A stretch of DNA of 32,502 nt from Acidisphaera sp. GTDB taxonomy: Bacteria > Pseudomonadota > Alphaproteobacteria > Acetobacterales > Acetobacteraceae. The notes below the pieces were generated by a model. The model was given only the letters and a program-made list of their open reading frames with translations, had not been told where the DNA came from and ran no database searches. The position numbers and the translations under genes were made by a program. Positions within the stretch are counted from its first letter, which is position 1; the number at the start of each line of letters is the position of its first letter. Positions 14,841-21,108 of this stretch are shown here, piece by piece. The stretch spans positions 1 to 32,502 of the forward strand of contig JAFAYA010000017.1 in the NCBI GenBank assembly GCA_019240635.1. The letters run 5' to 3'.

Positions 14841-16625
14841 TTGCAGCCGACCGACATTCGCGATCCCGACTATTTCCACAAGGTCGTGGATTGCCAATGG
14901 GCCTGCCCCGCGCATACGCCCGTGCCCGAATACATCCGCCTGATCGCCGCCGGCCGCTACGCCGACGCGTACATGGTCAACTGGTTCTCAAACGTGTTTC
15001 CCGGCATCCTCGGCCGCACCTGCGACCGGCCGTGCGAACCCGCGTGCCGCCGTGGCCGCGTCGAGGAGCAGCCGGTCGCGATCTGCCGGCTCAAGCGCGT
15101 CGCCGCCGACTACAAGGGCGACATAACCGGCCGCCTGCCGGCACCCGCCGCGGCGCGCAACGGCAAGCGCGTGGCACTCGTCGGCGCCGGGCCCGCCTCG
15201 CTCGCCGTGGCGCGCGACCTCGCCACCGAGGGCTACGAACTCGTGCTGTTCGACGCGGCGCTGCGCGGCGGCGGCATGATCCGCAGCCAGATCCCGAAGT
15301 TCCGGCTGCCTGAGGAGGTGATCGACGAGGAGGTGGACTACATCCTCGATCTCGGCGTCACCACGCGCTTCGGCGAGGAGGTCGGCAGCCTGAAGGCGCT
15401 GCTGGCGGAGGACTACGACGCGATCTTCGTCGGCTCCGGCGCGCCGCGCGGCCGCGACCTCGACCTGCCGGGGCGGCGGGAGGCGGCGGCCAACATCCAT
15501 ATCGGCATCGACTGGCTCTCCAGCGTGTCGTTCGGCCACATCGAGCGCATCGGCCGTCGGGTGATCGTGCTCGGCGGCGGCAACACGGCGATGGATTGCT
15601 GCCGCTCCTCGCGCCGGCTCGGCGGCGAGGCGGTGACCGTCGTCGTGCGCAGCGGCTTCGACGAGATGAAGGCGTCCCCCTGGGAGAAGGAGGACGCGAT
15701 GCACGAGGACATTCCCATCCTGAACTACCTCGTGCCGAAGGCTTTCGAGCACACCGACGGCCGGCTCACCGGCATGATTTTCGAGAAGGTCGCCGCCAGC
15801 TATGTGGACGGCCGGCGTCGGCTGGTGCCGACCGGCGAGCCCGACGTGCACATCGAATGCGACGACGTGCTGATCGCGGTAGGCCAGGAGAACGCGTTTC
15901 CCTGGATCGAGCGCGACATCGGCATCGAATTCGACCGCTGGGGTCTGCCCGTCGTGGACGAGCGCACCATGCAGTCCACCAACCCGCGCGTGTTCTTCGG
16001 CGGCGACGCGGCGTTCGGGCCGAAGAACATCATCTGGGCCGTCGCGCACGGCCACGCCGCCGCCATCTCGATCCACCGCTTCTGCCGCGGCGAGGACGTG
16101 AACGACCGGCCGCCGCCCATTCTCAACCTGGCCAGCCAGAAGATGGGCATCCACGAGTGGAGCTACGACAACGACATCTCCAACGACCGCCGCTACCGCG
16201 TGCCGCTGAAGGACAAGGCGGTGGCACTGCGCGACATCAGGGCCGAGGTCGAGCTGGGATACGACGAACAGCTCGCCTACGCCGAGGCCGAGCGCTGCCT
16301 GAACTGCGACGTGCAGACGGTGTTCGCCGATCCGCTCTGCATCGAATGCGACGCCTGCGTCGACATCTGCCCGGTCGACTGCATCTCCTTCACCGCGAAC
16401 GGCGACGAAGCCGACCTGCGCGGCCGGCTGAACGCGCCGGCCGACAATCTGACCCAGGCGCTCTACGTGTCCGGCGCGCTGACGACCGGGCGGGTGATGG
16501 TGAAGGACGAGAACGTCTGCCTGCATTGCGGCTTCTGCGCCGAGCGCTGCCCGACCGGGGCGTGGGACATGCAGCGCTCCCTGATCGAACTGCCGCAGGC
16601 GAGGCACGCATGCCAGCACGCCTAG
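14841..16625 (+). CDS. FAD/NAD(P)/Fe-S oxidoreductase subunit (GltD/NfnB-like) of a 2-oxoacid oxidoreductase
   Basis: 594 residues from TTG. An N-terminal Fe-S domain of the DPD/GltD type has Cys18, Cys22, Cys61, Cys65 and Cys69 (CDRPCEPACRRG). An FAD-binding Rossmann loop follows (ALVGAGPASLAVARDL, residues about 112-127), then a second dinucleotide site VIVLGGGNTAMDCCRSSRRL for NAD(P) and the closing FAD motif FFGGDAAFGPKNIIWAVAHG. The C-terminus carries two ferredoxin-type clusters, CIECDACVDICPVDC near residue 500 and CLHCGFCAERCPTG near residue 560. It probably passes electrons between the 2-oxoacid oxidoreductase encoded by the next two genes and NAD(P), replacing a soluble ferredoxin. 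It overlaps the next gene by 16 bp. The alternative ATG at 14781 would give 614 residues. Confidence 0.9.
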   Translation: MQPTDIRDPDYFHKVVDCQWACPAHTPVPEYIRLIAAGRYADAYMVNWFSNVFPGILGRTCDRPCEPACRRGRVEEQPVAICRLKRVAADYKGDITGRLPAPAAARNGKRVALVGAGPASLAVARDLATEGYELVLFDAALRGGGMIRSQIPKFRLPEEVIDEEVDYILDLGVTTRFGEEVGSLKALLAEDYDAIFVGSGAPRGRDLDLPGRREAAANIHIGIDWLSSVSFGHIERIGRRVIVLGGGNTAMDCCRSSRRLGGEAVTVVVRSGFDEMKASPWEKEDAMHEDIPILNYLVPKAFEHTDGRLTGMIFEKVAASYVDGRRRLVPTGEPDVHIECDDVLIAVGQENAFPWIERDIGIEFDRWGLPVVDERTMQSTNPRVFFGGDAAFGPKNIIWAVAHGHAAAISIHRFCRGEDVNDRPPPILNLASQKMGIHEWSYDNDISNDRRYRVPLKDKAVALRDIRAEVELGYDEQLAYAEAERCLNCDVQTVFADPLCIECDACVDICPVDCISFTANGDEADLRGRLNAPADNLTQALYVSGALTTGRVMVKDENVCLHCGFCAERCPTGAWDMQRSLIELPQARHACQHA

Positions 16626-18469
16626 ACCGTGTGGCCGGCCTGGAACGCGTCAACGACTTCGTCGTCAAGTTCGCCAACGTCAACGGCTCGGGCTCAGCGA
16701 GCGCCAACCGGCTGTTCGCCCGCGCCATCCTGCGCATGGGTGTGCCCGCGACGCCGCGCAACATCTTTCCCTCCAACATCCAGGGCCTGCCGACCTGGTA
16801 CCAGGTGCGCGTGTCGGAAGCCGGCCATCTCGGCTGCCGCGGCGGCGCCGACCTGATGGTGGCGATGAACCCGCAGACCTGGGACAAGGACGTGGCGGAA
16901 ATCGTCCCCGGCGGCTACCTGTTCTACGATTCCACCAAGCCGCTGCCCGCTTCGAAATTTCGCGGGGACATCGTCGTCATCGGCGTGCCGCTGACCGCGA
17001 TCTGCAACAGCACCTACACCGACCCGCGGCAGCGTCAGCTGTTCAAGAACATCATCTATCTCGGCGCGCTCTCTGCCCTGCTCGACATCGACGCGCAGGT
17101 CATCGAGCAGCTGATCGGCGAGCAGTTCCAGGGCAAGGACAAGCTGATCGCCCCCAACGTGCACGCGCTGCATCTCGGTCGCGACCACGCGCTTGCGCAT
17201 CTGCAGTGCCCGATCGGCCTGCGCGTGCGACGCAGCGACGCGGTCGGCGACCGCGTGTTCATCGACGGCAACAGCGCCGCGGCGCTGGGCAGCGTCTATG
17301 GCGGTGCCACCGTCGCCGCCTGGTATCCGATCACGCCCTCCTCCTCGCTGGCCGAGGCGTTCGAGCGCTACTGCCGGCGCTACCGCACCGACAAGACGAC
17401 CGGCGAGAAACGCTACGCCATCATCCAGGCCGAGGACGAGCTTGCCTCGATCGGCATGGTGATCGGTGCCGCCTGGAACGGCGCGCGCGCCTTCACCGCG
17501 ACCTCCGGGCCGGGCATCTCGCTGATGCAGGAGTTCATCGGGCTGGCCTATTTCGCGGAAATCCCGGCGGTGATTTTTGACGTGCAGCGCGGCGGCCCCT
17601 CCACCGGCATGCCGACGCGCACGCAGCAGGCCGACGTGCTCTGCTGCGCCTACGCGTCGCACGGCGACACCAAGCACGTGCTGCTGTTCCCGCAGGACCC
17701 CGCCGAGTGCTTCGAATTCGGTGCGGCGGCATTCGACTTGGCGGACCGGCTGCAGACGCCGATCTTCGTGATGCTCGACCTCGATATCGGCATGAACGAG
17801 CGACTCTGTCCGGCGTTCGCCTGGGACGATTCGCGGCGCTTGGACCGCGGCAAGGTGATGACGCAGGAGGAGCTGGAACAAGGCGCCGAATTCGGCCGCT
17901 ATCTCGACGTGGACGCCGACGGCATTCCGTTCCGCACCTATCCCGGCACGCACGGCGCGCGCGGCGCGTTCTTCACCCGCGGCACCAGCAAGGACCGCTT
18001 TGCCCGCTACAGCGAAGAAGGCGCCGCCTATATCGACAACATGCAGCGGCTGCTGCGGAAGTTCGAGACCGCGAAGCTGCTGGCACCGCGCCCGGTGCGC
18101 ACGGACGCGACCGGGCCGGCGCCGATCGGCGCCATCTACTACGGCTCCACCAGCCCAGCGATGGACGAGGCGGTGGCGCTGCTCGCGGAACGCGGCGTGG
18201 CGCTCGATCTGCTGCGCATCCGGGCGTTTCCCTTCCATCCCGACGTCGGCGCCTTCGTCGCCGAGCACGAGCAGATCTTCGTCGTCGAGCAGAACCGCGA
18301 CGGCCAGCTGCGCATGCTGCTGACCGTCGAGGAGGAGATCGACCCGAAGAAGCTGACGCGCATCCTGCACTACGACGGGACGCCGATCACCGCACGCTTC
18401 ATCGCCGAGGCAATCGCCGAGCAGGCGCTGGCCTCGAACATCGTCCCGCTGCGCAAGGCCGTGCCATGA
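16610..18469 (+). CDS. 2-oxoacid:acceptor oxidoreductase, fused gamma-alpha subunit
   Basis: 619 residues. The N-terminal about 190 residues form the gamma domain (KFANVNGSGSASANRLFARA replaces the usual Gly-rich loop of KorC/PorG). The alpha, pyrimidine-binding domain begins near residue 238 with AAWYPITPSSSLAEAFERY and includes YAIIQAEDELASIGMVIGAA, FTATSGPGISLMQEFIGLAY and VQRGGPSTGMPTRTQQAD, which are hallmarks of 2-oxoglutarate/2-ketoacid:ferredoxin oxidoreductases. The reaction is CoA-dependent oxidative decarboxylation of a 2-oxoacid, or its reductive reverse. The ATG at 16610 is preceded by GCGAGG and overlaps the upstream gene; the stop overlaps the beta subunit start as ATGA. The substrate (2-oxoglutarate or branched/aromatic keto acids) cannot be fixed by eye. 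Confidence 0.93.
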   Translation: MPARLDRVAGLERVNDFVVKFANVNGSGSASANRLFARAILRMGVPATPRNIFPSNIQGLPTWYQVRVSEAGHLGCRGGADLMVAMNPQTWDKDVAEIVPGGYLFYDSTKPLPASKFRGDIVVIGVPLTAICNSTYTDPRQRQLFKNIIYLGALSALLDIDAQVIEQLIGEQFQGKDKLIAPNVHALHLGRDHALAHLQCPIGLRVRRSDAVGDRVFIDGNSAAALGSVYGGATVAAWYPITPSSSLAEAFERYCRRYRTDKTTGEKRYAIIQAEDELASIGMVIGAAWNGARAFTATSGPGISLMQEFIGLAYFAEIPAVIFDVQRGGPSTGMPTRTQQADVLCCAYASHGDTKHVLLFPQDPAECFEFGAAAFDLADRLQTPIFVMLDLDIGMNERLCPAFAWDDSRRLDRGKVMTQEELEQGAEFGRYLDVDADGIPFRTYPGTHGARGAFFTRGTSKDRFARYSEEGAAYIDNMQRLLRKFETAKLLAPRPVRTDATGPAPIGAIYYGSTSPAMDEAVALLAERGVALDLLRIRAFPFHPDVGAFVAEHEQIFVVEQNRDGQLRMLLTVEEEIDPKKLTRILHYDGTPITARFIAEAIAEQALASNIVPLRKAVP

Positions 18470-19521
18470 CCTATCTGCCGAAACCCGCGATCCGCCATCC
18501 TGCACTTCCCGTCAACGCGCTCGGCCTGACGCGGCGCGACTACGAGGGCTCGGTCTCCACGCTGTGCGCGGGCTGCGGCCACGACTCGATCAGTGCGGCC
18601 ATCGTGCACGCCGCCTTCGAGCTCGACCTGCCGCCGCACCGCATCGCCAAGCTGTCCGGCATCGGCTGCTCGTCGAAGACGCCGACCTACTTCCTCGGCA
18701 AATCGCACGGCTTCAACAGCGTGCACGGGCGTATGCCGTCGGTGGCCACCGGCGCCAGCCTCGCCAACCGCGACCTGATCTATCTCGGCGTCTCCGGCGA
18801 CGGCGACACCGCCTCGATCGGCCTCGGCCAGTTCGCCCACGCGATGCGGCGCAACGTGCGAATGGTCTATATCGTCGAGAACAACGGCGTGTACGGGCTG
18901 ACCAAGGGCCAGTTCTCCGCGACCTCGGACAAGGGTGCGAAGAGCAAGCGCGGGGTGACCAACAACGACGAGGCGATCGACCTCGTCGGCACGGCGCTCG
19001 GCCTCGGCGCCAGCTTCGTCGCGCGCGGCTTCTCGGGCGACAAGACGCAGCTCGTGCCGCTCATCAAGGCCGCGCTGCAGCATCGCGGCGCGGCCTTCAT
19101 CGACTGCGTCTCGCCCTGCGTCGCCTTCAACAACCACCCCGGCTCGACCAAGAGCTTCGACTTCGTGCGCGAACACAACGAGGCGGTGAACCACCTCGAC
19201 TTCATCACCCCGCGTACCGAGATCACCGCCGACTACGCCCCGGGGGCGGTCGAGGTGGTGGTGCAGCACGACGGCTCGTTGCTGCGCCTGCGCAAGCTCG
19301 CCGCCGACTACGACGTGCACGACCGCGTCGCCGCGATGGCCTGGCTGCAGCAGCGCCAGTCGGCTGGCGAGATCGTCACCGGCCTGCTCTATGTCGAGCC
19401 GGAGACGGTCGATTTGCACGGCCATCTCAACACGGTCGGCGTGCCGCTGAACGGGCTGGCCGAGCCGGAGCTTTGCCCCGGCTCCGAGGCGCTGGACAGG
19501 CTGAACGCCGGCCTTCGCTGA
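18466..19521 (+). CDS. 2-oxoacid:acceptor oxidoreductase, TPP-binding beta subunit
   Basis: 351 residues. CAGCGHDS (Cys34, Cys37) begins the Fe-S/TPP domain, IGCSSKTPTYF supplies another conserved cysteine (Cys68), and the thiamine diphosphate motif runs from SGDGDTASIG (Gly111-Asp114) to VENNGVYGLTKGQ (Asn139-Asn140). The HGRMPSVATGASLAN segment matches KorB-type beta subunits, with an Arg where many have a dipeptide RA. With the fused gamma-alpha subunit it makes the catalytic core. The ATG overlaps the alpha stop (ATGA). No stand-alone ferredoxin gene is present here, fitting use of the fused flavin/Fe-S subunit as electron partner. Its stop is 6 bp from the stop of otsA on the other strand. 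Confidence 0.94.
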   Translation: MTYLPKPAIRHPALPVNALGLTRRDYEGSVSTLCAGCGHDSISAAIVHAAFELDLPPHRIAKLSGIGCSSKTPTYFLGKSHGFNSVHGRMPSVATGASLANRDLIYLGVSGDGDTASIGLGQFAHAMRRNVRMVYIVENNGVYGLTKGQFSATSDKGAKSKRGVTNNDEAIDLVGTALGLGASFVARGFSGDKTQLVPLIKAALQHRGAAFIDCVSPCVAFNNHPGSTKSFDFVREHNEAVNHLDFITPRTEITADYAPGAVEVVVQHDGSLLRLRKLAADYDVHDRVAAMAWLQQRQSAGEIVTGLLYVEPETVDLHGHLNTVGVPLNGLAEPELCPGSEALDRLNAGLR

Positions 19522-19531
19522 GACGCCTCAG
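19518..19531. terminator. Short inverted repeat spanning two convergent stop codons
   Basis: CTGAG-ACGC-CTCAG (5-bp arms, 4-nt loop) covers the beta-subunit TGA and the otsA stop. There is no T-run, and such a short stem is weak alone; it is listed only because two operons meet here with 6 bp between stops. Confidence 0.2.
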
Positions 19532-21108
19532 ATGAGGTGACGCGGATCGCCGATCGGGCTGCGGGCCGCCTCGATCTCGCTGCGCATCCGCTGCGGCACC
19601 TGCAAGCTGGGCGCCGGGATTTCCGACACCGGGGCGGGCCACCTCGGCCGGTTCGTGGTGGTGCGCGCCGGCGCCGCTGCGTGCAGCAGTGCTGCCAGGA
19701 ACGTCCGCCCCCAGCTCTCCGGCGAGGCCCGCCGCAGGCTGTTCCACATGCCCTGCCAGCGCGCCTGCCGCTCGCCGAGCGGCATCCGCAGCGCGGTATG
19801 GATGGCGTCGGCCATCTCGTCGGTGTCGTGCGGATTGACCAGCAGCGCGTCCTCGAGCTGGCGGGCGGCCCCGGCGAAGCGTGACAATACGAGCACGCCG
19901 GGATCCTGCGGGTCCTGCGCGGCGACGAACTCCTTGGCGACCAGGTTCATGCCGTCGCGCAGCGGCGTCACCAGCCCGACCTTCGCCTGGCGCATGTAGC
20001 CGGCGATCACCGAGCGCGCGCCCGCCTTGGCGACCAGCCGCACCGGCGTCCAGTCTGGATCGCCCCAGTCGCTGTTCACCCCGCCGGCTTCCCGGTCGAG
20101 GGCGGCGCGCAATTCGCGGTAGCTGGCGACCTCCTTGCGCGAGACCGCGGCGATCTGCAGCAGCGTGACGCGCCGCCGCCACTCCGGCCGCTTCTCGAAC
20201 AGCCGGCGCAGCCCGCCGAGCCGCTGCAGCAGGCCCTTGGTCGGATCGAGCCGATCGACCCCGAGGATCAGGCTCTGCTCGGACAGGCTGCGGCGCAGGC
20301 GCTCGGTGGCCGGGCTGCGCCAGGCCGCGTCGGCGGTGGCGGCGAACTCGCGCGGCTCGATCTCGACCGGAAACACGCCGAGCCGGGCGCGCCGGCTGCT
20401 GAGCTGCGTCCAGCCACTGCCGGCCGGTGCCGCGCCCGCCGGTGCCGCGCCAGCCAATGGCGCACCGGCCAACGCCGTGCCCGCGGGCGCCATGCCCGCG
20501 AATGGCTGGGCGGTCGCCGCAAAATTCTCGAGGTCGTTCTCCGTCTGGAAGCCGATCAGGTCGGCGGCCAGCATGTCGCGGACCAGCCCGCCGACCTCCG
20601 GGGCCGCGGCGATGACGCCGGCGGTCGCGAACGGGATGTGCAGGAAAAAGCCGACCGCGTTGCGCACCCCGCGCGCCCGCAGCATCGCCGGCAGCGCCAG
20701 CAGGTGATAGTCGTGCACCCAGAGCAGGTCGGTCGGCTTGAGCAGGGGCACCAGGGCGTCCGCCAGCCGGGCGTTGACCTCGCGATAGGCCTGCGCGTCC
20801 CGCCGGTCGAAGGACATCAGCTCCGGCATCGTGTGCAGCAGCGGCCAGAGCAGGCCGTTGCAGAAGTTGTTGTAGTAGCGGCTGTGTTCCTCGCCGGTCA
20901 GGTCGACGGTCGCGTAGACCACGTTGCCGTGCGTGGCGATCTCGACCGGCGTCTCGCGCGCGGTCTCGGAAATGCGGCCGCTCCAGCCGAACCAGAGGCC
21001 GCCGCGCTTCTCCATCAGCCCGTCCAGCGCGACCGCGAGCCCACCCGCCTGCGCCCCCGCCGCTGACGGGACGGGGACCCTGTTGGACACGACGACCAGA
21101 CGATTCAT
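19528..21108 (-). CDS. otsA: Trehalose-6-phosphate synthase
   Basis: 526 residues, GT20 family: makes trehalose 6-phosphate from UDP-glucose (or another NDP-glucose) and glucose 6-phosphate in the cytoplasm. Motifs in order: GGLAVALDGLMEKRGGLWFG (22-41), LLWVHDYHLLALPAML (128-143), GFFLHIPFA, LIGFQTENDLENF (184-196), ILGVDRLDPTKGL (281-293, with Arg286 and Lys291 as phosphate-binding residues) and PLRDGMNLVAKEFVAAQ. Between the fourth and fifth, residues 205-231 form an Ala/Gly/Pro pentapeptide repeat not usual for OtsA, where E. coli has a short loop. It is about 50 residues longer than E. coli OtsA. No otsB phosphatase gene is visible in the window. It is last in the trehalose operon and its ATG overlaps the treY stop (ATGA). 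Confidence 0.95.
   Translation of the reverse strand: MNRLVVVSNRVPVPSAAGAQAGGLAVALDGLMEKRGGLWFGWSGRISETARETPVEIATHGNVVYATVDLTGEEHSRYYNNFCNGLLWPLLHTMPELMSFDRRDAQAYREVNARLADALVPLLKPTDLLWVHDYHLLALPAMLRARGVRNAVGFFLHIPFATAGVIAAAPEVGGLVRDMLAADLIGFQTENDLENFAATAQPFAGMAPAGTALAGAPLAGAAPAGAAPAGSGWTQLSSRRARLGVFPVEIEPREFAATADAAWRSPATERLRRSLSEQSLILGVDRLDPTKGLLQRLGGLRRLFEKRPEWRRRVTLLQIAAVSRKEVASYRELRAALDREAGGVNSDWGDPDWTPVRLVAKAGARSVIAGYMRQAKVGLVTPLRDGMNLVAKEFVAAQDPQDPGVLVLSRFAGAARQLEDALLVNPHDTDEMADAIHTALRMPLGERQARWQGMWNSLRRASPESWGRTFLAALLHAAAPARTTTNRPRWPAPVSEIPAPSLQVPQRMRSEIEAARSPIGDPRHLI
20423..20512. repeat. Six 15-bp tandem repeats inside otsA
   Basis: Units of the form GCCGGTGCCGCGCCC run at 20423-20437, 20438-20452, 20453-20467, 20468-20482, 20483-20497 and 20498-20512. 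The first two differ at one base and the later ones are progressively degenerate. On the coding strand they encode pentapeptides such as AGAAP. Because the period is a multiple of three, unit gain or loss keeps the frame. Confidence 0.8.

Noticed and set aside
20138-20707. Plus-strand Ala/Pro-rich frame across the otsA repeat
   Set aside because: It is the antisense reading of the otsA minisatellite; the repeat makes it look protein-like but otsA motifs continue on both sides of it on the minus strand.
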